Assembly: GCA_029204225.1 (NCBI GenBank)
Contig: CM055097.1
Coordinates: 6,159,676-6,223,675, forward strand
DNA: 64,000 bases
Direction of reading: 5' to 3'
From: Diphasiastrum complanatum
Lineage: Eukaryota; Streptophyta; Lycopodiopsida; Lycopodiales; Lycopodiaceae
Below the pieces are notes generated by a model. That model was not told where the DNA came from. It ran no database searches and worked only from the letters and a program-made list of their open reading frames with translations. Positions 21,724 through 33,006 of this stretch are shown here, piece by piece; within the stretch, counting starts at the first letter, position 1; each line of letters begins with the position of its first letter. The translations under genes and the position numbers were made by a program.

Positions 21724-22730
21724 TGGATGCAACCGCAAGCACCAGTGCAACTACCAACTGAAAAATCTGTGCATCCATTCGACTTGCTTCGATTCAGTCC
21801 TTATTGGATCAATGCAAACTGAGTCATTTGAAAGTGGATCCATCAATCGTGTTGTCAGCATTTCCCAATCCACTGATGCTTCCCTAGCCTCCGCTTTCTC
21901 ACAAGGTTAGTCTGTGACCGTTGGATCCACAATTCCAATCACAGTTGGAAAAGCCACCTCTCCCCCCAGACACTCAAGCTACTTCACCAAATATGCAAGC
22001 GTTTATGGACATGTTTGATGATTCTGATCCTTTGGGGGCACAAGAGATTTTTGTGATGTCTCAGAGCCCTGGACCTTTTGAATTCCAATCCCCTAGAAAA
22101 GGATTCGATCATTTTCATGACACTGCTAATGTTTCAAGATCAAGCAGATCAGGCACAGACTTACCATAAGAGTCACCATGTAGTCAAATCACCAAGGTAG
22201 TTCGACGCCATAGTGCTTGAAGGATATGAAGAAGAACATCTCTTCGAGGAAGAAGAGCCACAAACACTACCTCAACGCCAAATAGAAACGCACTTGCATT
22301 TCATGTTCTTGTTGTTGTTGCCACAACTTCAACACCGATGGATTCTGGTGATGCACTTGGTTTAGTTTCTAACCTTGCCCATGTGATCCAGTCTATGCTG
22401 GATAAGAAAAAAGAAATGGATCAGCAAATAGCTGATTTGGGCTCAGAAAATACTATAATCAGCTAGAAGGTTATCCAGCTGGACCGTGAGCTTAAAATTG
22501 CCAAACAACATGAAAGTCCGAGTCAAAAACGAAGAAAGCCCAACAATCAATCGAAGCTCTAGAAGGCTATGTGACAACTCTTCAAAATACACTAACTATT
22601 GCGTATGATCAAGTGGATCAAGCCATCCAAGACACCAAACAACAAGTATTGTTACTTCAGGGGCAATTGGACATGGATGTGCAAGATCATGAAAGGCTTC
22701 AATGTGAATTGGACCCTTGACCTTTTTGTG
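21724..22730 (+). pseudogene. Decayed coiled-coil/gag-like ORF remnant
   Basis: An ATG at 21724 opens a short frame that breaks quickly. Short frames such as 21921-22169 (Pro/Ser/Asp-rich: DSDPLGAQEIFVMSQSPGPF) follow. From about 22330 the plus strand reads a helical pattern (SNLAHVIQSMLDKKKEMDQQ, then IADLGSENTIIS) with further heptad-like pieces to 22720 (QAIQDTKQQVLLLQGQLDMD). By position it could be the first ORF of a Gypsy-like element. The family is not recognised. Confidence 0.4.
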
Positions 22731-23902
22731 AATGGAGTTGGAAAAATTGATAAGAGATAGGCGCGTACTTGCCCTCTTGTCTCCTCTCTTGGTTTTTTTT
22801 TATTTGTCTTCTTGCTTGTTCTCTCTCTTTATGCTCTCCTCCCTCTTAATCTTGCGATTCCTTTTTGGTTTGCCTTCTTGCTTGCTCTCTCTCTTGCTCT
22901 TGTCCCTTCTCCTCTTGCTCCTCTTCTTCTTTCTCTTGCTCTTATTCCTCCTCTTGCTTTTTCTTCTCTTCTTCTTCCCCTTGTTGCAACCAAATGGTAA
23001 GGAGTAGTGCTTCAAGAATACCATCTCTCTCTTTTTTTTTGTCATCAATTTAGGCTTAGCTTCTAACTAATGGCACTATCTTGTCATGTTTGGAGGAGCA
23101 AAACTGGCTCTCAAGCAATGGACATCTAAGATGATTGTGTGCTAGATTTTGTCTCTCTCTCTCTCTCTCTCTCTTTGTCACGCCCATGACTGGTCTCAAA
23201 TAGCGTGTCCATGCTAGGGATCAATAGACCAACAATCTATAAATAAATTGTGACTAAAAGGGAATTGGGGCCCTTATGTGTACATGGTCATAATTAATGG
23301 TTGTAGGCCTAAACACATGGTGGTGGAGTTGGTATGGGTCTATCAGTGAGTCATTAGAGAACTGAATGACATGGCTAGATAGGGTACAAAGTGTCGTAAA
23401 ATGGTGGTCGTGAACGCAGTGGAGGCTCGGTTGCTCAGAGCGTAGGCGTGTAGGAACAGAAATGCAACAATTAGCCGCAGAAAAATTCAAGTAGAAGAAT
23501 TCATACAGGTTTCGCAAATGAACGATGCAGTAGTGAGACAAAAATTGCACTATGATAAATGTCAATAGTGAGTACAATGGCTTGAAGTAATAACTTCAAC
23601 TTGTTGAGCGTGATAACGCTGGCTACAGATAACTCTGATTGAAAGAGAAATTCCAATTAACACTTACATAGCTTGATTCAGCTAATATAGAGATTTACAA
23701 GAGAGGAAATATCTTACAAGCCTTTAAGGCTATTTATGCCAGTCTTTGCATATGTACAAAAGTTGGTAACTACTTCACCGCCTTTTGGATATTTGGTTGT
23801 CCAGCTGTTTTTTGTTGATATGTTTGGCAGCGTCGGTTTGCCAATGTAGGAAAAATGCGAAAAAGCCAAAAAACCTGAAGGTGTCCGTTAGACTGAAGGT
23901 AT
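22731..23902. other. Low-complexity pyrimidine-rich DNA and unassigned spacer
   Basis: 22785-23040 is extremely C/T-rich; the Leu/Ser-rich translations of this stretch are composition artefacts. The remainder has no gene. The part just left of 23903 probably belongs to the K LTR, but its border is unclear. 23175-23230 weakly resembles 27937-27990, suggesting that K is inserted in another repeat. Confidence 0.45.
23152..23174. repeat. (CT)n microsatellite
   Basis: An uninterrupted CT dinucleotide run of about 23 bp. Confidence 0.85.
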
Positions 23903-24260
23903 GCAAATCCTGAAGACGCCTTTAGATTTAAGACAATGAAGAAGCCGAAGGTGCCTCAAAATGGTTTTAAGACATTCTGGATTTTGTGTCGCATTTTTTG
24001 CAAAGAGACAAAAAAAGTGAAGGTGGTTTAGAAATGGTTTTTAAGTCATTCTGGCCAGTGTGTCGCTTTTTTCGTGAAGGCACGGAAAAAGGGCGAAGAA
24101 GGCAAAAAGCAAAGGTGTCTTAAATCATTTTAAGGCATAAATGGAAAAAAAAAAACTTAAAGGAAAAAAATGTGAAGGTCCGAAATCATGTTGTCGGCCT
24201 TCTGTTTTCAAGATGCTCATTATTTAACGATTTTTAAGGCTAAGCATAAGAAATCTAACA
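23903..24260 (-). repeat. 3' LTR of element K (part)
   Basis: It aligns with 27265-27645 with many differences. It ends CTAACA (sense start TGTTAG) beside a C-run that is the element's G-rich PPT on the minus strand (24261-24268). The left border is not determined; the LTR probably extends further left. Confidence 0.6.
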
Positions 24261-24304
24261 CCCCCCCCTTAATAAGGATCTTGAAAAACTTTTGATCTTC
24301 AGAT

Positions 24305-27241
24305 TTAACATATCGTTAAATCTGAGATGTTGCTCCTTTGATAGAGCCTTTGTGAAGTAATTTGCTGCCATGTAGTTTGTTTTGCAAAAATTAATTCTAC
24401 TTCCTTGCTATGCACTTTCTCTCTAAGGTAATGATGCATGATTTCTATATGTTTGCTTCGAGACTGAAATCGCAGATTGAGAGAAAGTGCTATTTTGTTT
24501 TGATTGTCACAATAGATTGTTGTAGGAAGCGTTTGTGCAAGGTTTAGGTCTGCGAGAAGTTGCCTTAGCCAGATTGCCTCTTTGGTTGCATTTGTGACAG
24601 CTATGTATTCAGATTTCGTTGATGATAATGCAACTGAGGTTTTCGTCATGCTGTTCCATGATTGGGCCTTGGTTGTATAAAAATACAAATCCAGAAACTG
24701 ATTTTCTGATGTCGACATCTGCTGCCCAATCCGCATCTGTGTAGGCTTCAAGGATGTTGGTAGTTTGGTTGCCTCTGTAGCAGATGCTAAGAGTTTTCAT
24801 TGCTTGGATGTACTTCATGACCTTTGTTAGCGTTTTCCAATGAACTAGGCCTAGATTTGACAAGAACTAACTGAGTGTACTGATTGAATATGCAAGGTCT
24901 AGTTGCGTGTAGATCATTGCGTACATCAGTGAGCCGATGATGGATTGAAACAGGTAGTGCTTCATTTCCTCCTTTTTAGCCTCAGTTTGAGGAGATTGTT
25001 CCTTTGATAAACATAGTCTAGGGTCGAGTGGAAAGTGACTTGGTTTGTAGTTGGCCATACCATACGTTTTCAGCACGTTGTTGTGATATCATTGTTGATT
25101 GATAAAAATCAGTCTGCTGGGTCGATCTTGTTGGATTTGGATTTCAAGACAATAGTGGGCTGGACCCATGTCAGTCATCTTGTATTCCTGGGCCAGCATG
25201 CATTTCGTATCCTTCATAAGATTCAGTTTTTTACTAAGAGTGTATCATCTACATAGAGAGTGATGGTGATGAAGTAATCAGATACAGATTCGAGTCTGCC
25301 GAGTTTGGAATAAAACCATTCTCTATTAGAAATGTGTTGATCTTCTGGAACCATGTTTTGGGTGACTGTTTCAGCTCGTAGAGCGGCTTGTGAATTCTGC
25401 ATACAAGGTGTTGTTGCTTGTCGTTGAGTTCGTATCCCTCTGGCTATGTCATACAGATTTCCTCTTCGATGGTTCCATTGAGGAAAGCGGTCTGGACATC
25501 CATCTGATGAACTTCGAGATCTGCTACAGTTGCAAAGGAGAGGAGTAGGCGGATCGAAGCACGTTTGACGACTGGGCTAAAGGTTTCTGAATAATCCAAA
25601 TCTAGAATCTGGGAAAAGCCTTTGGCTACTAGCCTGGCCTTGTAACGATTTAGCCTTCCTTCAGCGTCTTACTTCGTCTTGAATATCCATTTGCATGGAA
25701 TTGGGTTTCGGTCCTTTGGTAGCTCAGTGAGTGTCCATGTTTGATTCTCCAATAGAGAATCAAATTCGGTGTCCATCGCTAATTTCCACTGGTCAGCATC
25801 AGGAGTAGACATCGTCTTAAAAACTGTGTTTGATTCTTGTGTGAAGTAGCAGGCCAGATCATCCATAAATCTGGATGGAGGCTGTCTGGACCTGTTCGAC
25901 CTTCTGGATTGAACTTCGGTCCTGATGTGGGTTGACTCGTTGAGGTTCTGATTCATCATTTGAGTCAGTGTCGGGATTTTGCAGTTGATTCTCTGGATCG
26001 GAATTGACTGGTTGCTCGATCCGTGAGTCGGAATTATCAGCATCTTTCCCTTTGTGGTCGAGAAACTGTCTTCCACGAAAATGACATCTCTACTAGTGAA
26101 TGCCTTCTCGGTATCCAAATTGTAGAGCTTGTTTTCCTTGTGATTTTGGAAATAGCTAATAAAAATTGTTTTCTTGCTCTTTTCATCTAGCTTTCTTCTT
26201 AGATCCTCAAGGATCTGAGCGAAAGTGATGCATCCAAACACTCGAATATGTTTGAGTGATGGTTTTGATCATGTCCACACCTCATAAGGTGTCTTGGCAT
26301 TCAGGGCTTTGGTGATGGATCGATTCTGCAAATAGGCGGCTATAGTAACAGCTTCTGCCTAGAATTTCTTTGGAAGAGAGGCATGGGCCAACATGCTCTT
26401 GGCACTTTCGATGAGTGTCTGATTCTTCCGCTCAGCTACCCCATTGGACTGAGGTGAGTAGTTGGTTGTGTATTGTTGAAGTATCATGTTGGCCTTGCAG
26501 AACTCCTTGAATTCTGTGGAGATGCACTCTCTCCCTCCATCTGTGCGTAGAGCCTTGATCTTCCTCTGGGTCTGGTTTTCTGCAGATGCCTTGAACTTCT
26601 TGAAGAACTTGAATTCTTCGGATTTGTTCTCATATAGTAGATTGCAGTCCTTCGAGAGAAGTCGTCGACGAAGGTTAGGAAATAGAGAACTCCCCCTGTG
26701 GAAACAGTCTGCATCGAGCCACAAATGTCGTTGTATACAAGGTCAAGCATGCCCTTGGATGTATGAACTGAGTCTGAACTGAAGGGACTTCTAGAATGCT
26801 TGCTGATAATACAACTTTCGCATGGAGAAGTTGGCTTGCTGACTGAAGGCAGGTCTTGTGCTAGACTCTGAGCTGACATTTGCTGAATAATGTTGTAGTT
26901 AAGATGGCCAAGTTTGAAATGCCACAACATATCAGTTGATTCAGAAGTGGTTGTGTGAAGAGCTTGACTGTTAGAAGAGTGACAATGGTTGAGTTTGTAT
27001 AGATAGCCGCTTCTTCTTCCGTAGGCTAAAACCTTCTGGAAATTGTCAAAAATTGTGCATCCTTTTGTATCGAATTCGACCCTCCGACCTGAATCGGTGA
27101 TTCTGTTAACTGAGAGCAGATTCTTGTCAAATTTGGGATGTGGAGAACGTTGGACAACAATTTTACCTCACCTCTCTTGAATTCAACTTTGACTATTCCT
27201 TCACCTTTGATTAAATGCGATGAGTTGTCTCCAAGTTGCAC
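24305..27241 (-). pseudogene. Element K pol remnant (protease to RNase H)
   Basis: In minus-strand order: the end of protease (KGEGIVKVEFKRGEVKLLSN), the HHCC finger (LWHFKLGHLNYNIIQQM ... CESCIISKHSR), the integrase core (TFVDDFSRR, ALRTDGGRECISTEFKEF, QSNGVAERKNQTLIESAKSM), the linker (RRSNRSRQPPSRFMDDLACY), RT start (PCKWIFKTK, VHQMDVQTAFLNGTIEEEI) and RNase H (EAYTDADWAADVDIRKSV, SSTKSEYIAVT, YCDNQNKIALS). Each segment sits in its own frame, separated by stops and shifts. The RT active-site region is largely destroyed. Confidence 0.8.
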
Positions 27242-27264
27242 AGCTCGAGAGTGGGTGAACGACT

Positions 27265-27645
27265 TGCAAATCTTGAAGACGCCCTTAGATTTAAGGCAAC
27301 GAAGAAGCCGAAGGTGCCTTAGTTTTAAGGTAGCGAAAAAGACGAAGGTGCCTTAAAATGGTTTTAAGACATTCTGGGTTTTGTGTCACATTTTTTGCAA
27401 AGAGGCGAAGGTGGTCCAGAACTGCTTTTTAAGTCATTCTGGCCAGTGTGTCACTTTTTTGGTGAAGACACGGAAAAAGGGTGAAGAAGGCAAAAAGCAA
27501 AGGTGCCTTAAATCTTTTAAGGCATAAATGGGAAAAAAAACTTAAAGGGAAAAAATGTGAAGGTCCGAAATCATGTTGTCGGCCTTCTATTTTCAAGATG
27601 CTCATTACTTAATGATTTTTAAGGCTGAGCATAAGAAATCTAACA
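27265..27645 (-). repeat. 5' LTR remnant of element K
   Basis: It matches 23903-24260 and contains an extra ~36-bp internal duplication around AAGGTGCCTTA motifs. It joins protease sequence at its left edge without PBS or gag, so a deletion removed the 5' part of the internal region. Confidence 0.6.
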
Positions 27646-27989
27646 CAAAGGTGTCCAGTGAGGTGTCACAATGCACTACTAGTGGTGCATGGGCCTTGGA
27701 GGGTATAAGTATACCTATTGGGCTTTGATACCAATATAAAGTCCTACACACAGGCTACTAGTCTAAGCATACCAATCAAAGCAAGAACACAAGGGAATGG
27801 GTGGTGGATAAACTAGCCCAACCAAACCTAGATCATACAGATCCAGCCCCCAAGCTATGGATCAATCACAGTCATGGAAAGAGGAATCACACTAGCAGGA
27901 TGTAGTACCAATCACAGAATCAAGCATATGAATGTCATATCCATGACGGATCTCGGATAAGGCGTCCACGCAAGGGATCAGTAGAAAAG
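27646..27989. other. Unassigned spacer with a PBS-like site
   Basis: No gene is seen. 27722-27733 is complementary to TGGTATCAAAGC, like the PBS of element B, and may mark another minus-strand LTR border, but no convincing LTR follows. Confidence 0.35.
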
Positions 27990-29903
27990 ACCTTTGATAC
28001 ATTGTTGTCAAAAACCCAGACAACCATTCAACACTTCGTCAATCTGGAAAAGGTCTCAAGGAAGCTTGGAAGTAAGTATGATTCTATATGAGCAGACTTG
28101 ATTCAGAAAGATGAGGAGCTGGTGGTGACTAAGGCTGAGTTGACACACAAAAACGAAAAAACTTGAAGCAGCTCAAGTGGAGCTGTCAGAGAAGAATACA
28201 GTCTTGGAAGAAGCCCAAGGCAGACTTGATGCTACCCTGGATGCACTTGAGGCAATGTAGGAGCAATCCAACAATTTTGAAAACGAAAATGCATTACTCA
28301 AGCAGCAGATCCAGACCCTGCAAGCTTCCCTACAAGAAGAAAGACATGCTCGGACTATTCTGAAAAGTGCAAACAAGGAGTTGAACGACAAACTCAGCAA
28401 AGCAATTGTAGATAAGGAGAGTGCCGAAGCAGGCTAGAAACAATTGCAGGACTCTGTTTCTCAATTGCAAAGTTCTGTAGACATGTTAAGTCAAGGCAAC
28501 AAAATTTATAAGAGATAGGCTGAGGAGACAGTTTTATGGCAAATAAGCACCGAAGTAACACTCGGAGCCTGCATATCTCATGGCAGATACAGGATTGATC
28601 CCGTAGCTTGGAAATGTATTCAAGAAATGATTATCCAGACCTTCCAACTACATTACCTTCAACTACAAATGGCTGCTTACGAAAAACTGAAGGAAGAACT
28701 AGAAGAGATAAAATTGAATGTAAGCCAAATCCAGATTTCTGACAAAGACCCAGTCCAGCAGCAAGATCAAGCAATTCAGACTGATGTACCAGTTGCATCT
28801 ACAGCAAAAAAAACCATCCAAACAAATCAAGTCTTCAGGCAGCTACTAAAAGATCAATTTGTTCATACTTAAGCCGAGGAGACAAACCTAGCAGTTGCCG
28901 AAGCTATACCAGCTGTGCCACAACCTGCAGCACTACCACAAAGCGATATTACACCAGAGGGGACTGAGAAACGAAAGAATAAAATAGTATATTCACTACT
29001 AAGGACAGAATTTCAGACATTCCAACAGGAACTAACCTCTTTTCTTCCGCTTTTTTACAGTCCAGAACTCCAATGGAGAATGGATTACCTTCTTTTACCA
29101 AAACTTTTTGGCTATACTAATCTAAACACTTTTTGGGCCAAGCTAACAATGCACCAGAAAGGTATCCTTGCTCTTGCTATTGTTTAGAATAAGTTCAATG
29201 TGAAAACTAATTATATCCATGTTGTTATAGGATCTTTGTATATATACATCCTAGAATATCTAAAAACGTTTGAAAACAATATTTTTCCTGCTCTGGATGA
29301 GTATCAAAATAAGCTAGACTCAATTAACAATTTTGATGTTAACAAAGTTGTTCCTAGCCCTAATCCAATCCCTCTCAAATTCTCCAGTCGAATATTATTC
29401 TCTGATCTGTGGAAAATCTACATGGATTGGGAAGCAACTATTCTCGTTATTTGGAGGAAGTTAAAGCAAATAATATACTTCGCTCCACTAATCCAATAAC
29501 CAGACCATACCATACTTGCAATTATGTAAATATTGGTTCTCTCATTTTCTATGGCCTTCTCTCCATTCAACAATTGTATATTAAAAAAAAAAATTCCAGA
29601 ATATACATATGTAGCCTCTCACTAATTGTCCCTTCTACTGAGATGTCTGAAATCTTGTCTAAGGATAGTTGGTACACTCATCTTGTAAATAATACATTGA
29701 TCAACAACCCTCTGGCACCAATGGGCAATCGTGGAATGAGAGGTTATCCAAATCTATCTTTCTAGGAAGATTACAATCAGAAAAATAACTACTTCCTTGC
29801 TACAAAAGAGGTGACTCTCGAACAAGTTAATGAAGAAAATGAAACCCGAGCAAAAGCCATTTTTTATAGAAAGCCAGCCAGCAGGAAGCGACAAAGGCGA
29901 ATG
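27990..29903 (+). pseudogene. Long coiled-coil protein remnant M
   Basis: A translated stretch of about 640 codons remains readable despite stops and two frameshifts (near 28158 and 29430). The first ~300 residues are a long coiled coil (VSRKLGSKYDS, VTKAELTHKNEKLEAAQVEL, LLKQQIQTLQASLQEER, KLSKAIVDKESAEAG). They are followed by a Gln/Thr-rich hinge and a more globular C-terminus (FQTFQQELTSFLPLFYSPEL, NYVNIGSLIFYGLLS) ending with a basic tail (KPASRKRQRRM). Five of the in-frame stops are TAG (28258, 28435, 28516, 29185, 29763), one TAA (28870) and one TGA near 28090. No family is recognised. Neighbouring retroelements suggest an accessory ORF of a Gypsy-type element, but a host gene copy is possible. 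Confidence 0.5.
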
Positions 29904-30845
29904 TGAGAAATTTGTTTGCGAGCCGCTGCACAACTGAGGAAGGGGATATGTGGAGCCTCATGATCCCACATTACCAAATTTATAAACTTATTTTTTTTTT
30001 TGTATTTGGAGTTACGCAACTAGTAGGTTATACACAATATATAGCCTGGCAACGCCAACTGAGGAACAAGCTCCTACGATGTCCGAACGCAAGGGCTGTG
30101 ACTCTCAAACCTACACCTTGCCGGTCACAGTCAACAACTCTACCCATATACCGTGTTGCGATGGATGAGACTTATTTTAGATAGTTGCTTTAGCAAACAT
30201 ATACATAGGTCTGTTTAGAAATTTGTATGATGCCTACGCCCCTCTCTAAGCATAGTATAGTTTCCTACAATAAGCAATGAATTGGGATTCGATCTACCCA
30301 ATTGTTTTTTATGTTGCTTTTAGATTTGTGAGTGGTAGTATGATTAGCTAACTCTTGTGGGAATTGACAAAATTTTGACAGTAGGAGCCATTATTGGCTT
30401 TGTGTACAAATTGATGGATCACCTGACCAAGAGAGTGAGGTCATGCCTTACTTTTGATTCCTCTCCAGTAGAATTCGTTTAGATTTTTTGTCATGCTAGA
30501 TGGAAGATGATGCATTATCCATTGCTGCTATTGCATTGTGCTACATTTGGAATGGTTTAGAGCTTAGGGTTTAGGCATGAGCTTAGGGTTTTCAACATGG
30601 ATGTTGATGCCAGGTGAATGACTGGTGTGGAGAGGTACGAACAAGGGGTTGCAGAACAAGACAAACTAGTATATCAAATTGGATATGTATAGAAACAAGA
30701 AAGGAAAGGGCCTTGGCATTGTGAGTAATTAATTTGCATGCTTAGCAAGTTTAGTTTGTACCAATAATCCACATAAGGAATTTCTCACTTCGTTGCGGAG
30801 CCTGTGACAAGCTGTATTCACTGATCAGACACGCATGACTATTGA
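29904..30845. other. Unassigned spacer, possibly leader of element P
   Basis: No coding frame is supported. By position, immediately inside the minus-strand PBS at 30846, it would be leader/internal DNA of element P. Confidence 0.3.
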
Positions 30846-30857
30846 TGCTCTGATACC
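30846..30857 (-). promoter_or_regulatory. Primer binding site of element P
   Basis: The minus strand reads TGGTATCAGAGC, next to an LTR whose outer part resumes on the far side of element C. Confidence 0.7.
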
Positions 30858-30927
30858 ATGTCAACAATCAGATATGCAACATCAAGCGTTCACCATAAGA
30901 AGCTGGAAGAAGAACATGCACTATCAC

Positions 30928-31646
30928 TGTTGAATTTCACACGTGTGGATTGTCCACTACATGTACTTGTGATCTCCTAAGGTGTGTAGATGCACCAAGA
31001 TCAAGACTATCTTTGATTCTATGGCAAAAACACACTACTACATGCATTCAATCACTTCCAACTCTCACTCACACGTGTGGGAAGTATTCAAAAAATAATC
31101 TAAGTAAAAAACAAGCTGCTCTCCTCGGGTAGAGAGAGAAAAAGCATCATGAGCTCTCGAATAGAGAGAGAAAGCTAGAAATCCAATAACTCACAAAATC
31201 CATGAAATCACCAAATCAATTAGATCCAAAATGAGGAGTACAATGATACTAGTAGATCCATGAGCTACCACTATGCTTAACTATGATTGGACCGTACTTT
31301 GTCACCTCTTGATCCTATTGGACCATTGATCCATGCACCTCTTAATTCTATTGGACTATATTCAAGCACACCTCAATTTCCTATTGGACCTCACAAGGTT
31401 CCACCTCTAAATCCTATTGGACCTCTTGGAATTCATCAAACAAAAGCTTTACACTTGTCTACACTCTAATTGGCACGTGTTTAGCCTCTTACTCTATTTT
31501 GGCTCAATAGTGGCATTACAAGTGAAAATGCATAATTTGCCATCTATGCCAAATTTATTCCTATCAACATCCTACACCTAGATGCTTGATGTAAAAAACA
31601 TAAGACCCCTATATCTAACATAGATAATCTTTTTCAATTCTTCACA
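30928..31646 (-). repeat. 3' LTR of element C (719 bp)
   Basis: It starts (sense) TGTGAAGAATTG and ends TTCAACA. It holds CACACGTGTG at 30938-30947 and 31070-31079, and the 33-bp CCAAT array. It lacks a 19-bp segment that the other LTR carries. Confidence 0.92.
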
Positions 31647-31664
31647 CTCCTCCTAAAAAATTAT

Positions 31665-32337
31665 CTATGAAGATTTGAGCATTGATCTTGATATAACTCC
31701 AAGATTAGATCTATGCTTGATAAAAGCACTTTTGCTCAAAGACTTGGTGAGTAGATCGGCAATACAAGAGCACGAGTTCACATGCTCCAAATAGATTTCT
31801 CCTCCAATAAGCTTTTCTCTCACAAAATGGTGAGCCACTTCTATGTGCTTGCTTCTTGCATGAAATATGGGATTATTGGCAAGAGCTTGGGCCGAGATGT
31901 TATCACACTTGATCAATGGTAGATCGTCCTCCTTGATGCACTTTAGCTCCATTAATAACCTCTTGAACCAAACCACTTATTTGGTAGTTGTAGTGAGTGC
32001 TTTGTACTCGGCCTCACATGAAGAGAGAGATATAGTATCTTGCTTTTTGGAAAGCCAAGATATTAGATTGCCTCCAAGAAAGATAGTGTATGCACTAATA
32101 GACTTTCGATCCATCTTGTCACTTGCAAAGTCCGAATCCGAGTAGCCAATAATGGATAGATCTTCACTTTTATAGAGTAGACCATAATCACAAGATGAAG
32201 ATACATATCTTAGAATCCTCTTGGCCATCTTCCAATGATGGATCTTAGGATCTTACATAAATTGACTCAATTTGTGCACACAAAAACTTAGATCGGGCCT
32301 AGTAATGGTAAGCCAAATCAAGGAGCCTACAAGACTC
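31665..32337 (-). pseudogene. Element C RNase H (broken)
   Basis: Two in-frame pieces are separated by a TAA at 31977-31979 where relatives have Glu, and cut upstream by a TAA (32253-32255) in place of Gln. Motifs: IGYSDSDFASDKMDRKS, ISLSSCEAEYKAL, KCDNISAQALA, CIADLLTKSLSKSAF. The catalytic residues themselves are kept. Confidence 0.87.
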
Positions 32338-33006
32338 CTAAAAAGTGATGTCCTCAAAGGATCTTTCATCACCTTTATTAGGATCTTTTACAATTTGCTC
32401 CATTGGAGTATCTATGCTCTTAGAATTTTCCATATGGAATTTTTTCAACATAGAGTGAGCATATCTAGATTGGCATATAAAGACATGATTTTCATAAAAA
32501 TCAATTTCTAGGCCTAGGATGTAATGCATCTCTCCTAGATCTTGCATTTTAAAGTCACATCCAAGTGCTAGCCTGGTTTCATCAACTAGCTTGATACACC
32601 TTCCACAAAGAATAATGTCATCAACATAAATTAGAAGAATGACAATATTGCTATCAACAAACTTTAGATACATGGAAGGATCATAGTCACTAAGAGTAAA
32701 TCCTAGTGAGATAAGAAAAGAATTAAGTCTTGAATACCATGATCTTGGTGCTTGCTTGAGTCCATAAAGACTTTTGAAGAGCAAGCACACTTTGGACTCA
32801 TCCTTGATGAATCCTTGAGGTTGTTCCATATAGATCTCCTCCTCAAGATAACCATTTAGAAAAGCATTGGATACATCTAATTGGAACACCTTCCACTTGA
32901 AAAAACAAGCAAGAGAAATAAGAATTCTTATTGTCACCATCTTTGCAATGGGTGCAAAGGTCTCCTCATAATCAAGACCATGATTTGAGCAAATCCTTTG
33001 GCACAT
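32338..33006 (-). pseudogene. Element C reverse transcriptase
   Basis: A frame set off from upstream pol by a one-base deletion near 32980 and from RNase H by a two-base deletion near 32341. It contains FQLDVSNAFLNGYLEEEIYM, SLYGLKQAPRSWYSRLNSF, the active site LIYVDDIILCG, and MQDLGEMHYILGLEI. Its residues are nearly those of B, so it was a normal RT before the lesions. Confidence 0.88.

Larger units (their letters stand above)
23903..27645 (-). mobile_element. Decayed Ty1/Copia element K (different lineage)
   Basis: A minus-strand Copia with recognisable LTR remnants at both ends, pol fragments between them, gag missing and many stops. Motifs such as YTDADWAADVDIRKSVSGF and the HHYLREKV ending differ from those of A-G, so it represents another Copia lineage. 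LTR divergence and the number of lesions make it the oldest Copia in the window. Confidence 0.75.

Noticed and set aside
22732-23053. Leu/Ser-rich or Lys/Arg-rich open frames on both strands
   Set aside because: They arise from a C/T-rich low-complexity stretch and change meaning with each frame; no real protein motif.
27137-27356. Short plus-strand frames over element K
   Set aside because: They are antisense shadows of the pol remnant and LTR.
27990-29903. Organellar RNA editing (U-to-C) restoring the stop codons, as in ferns and hornworts
   Set aside because: The surroundings are nuclear transposons, and frameshifts would not be repaired by editing; methylation-driven decay is simpler.
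31287-31469. 60-residue repeated IGPL peptide, present also at 36786 and 45665
   Set aside because: It lies inside the LTRs of C and B, antisense to the element, and is explained by the 33-bp CCAAT repeat.
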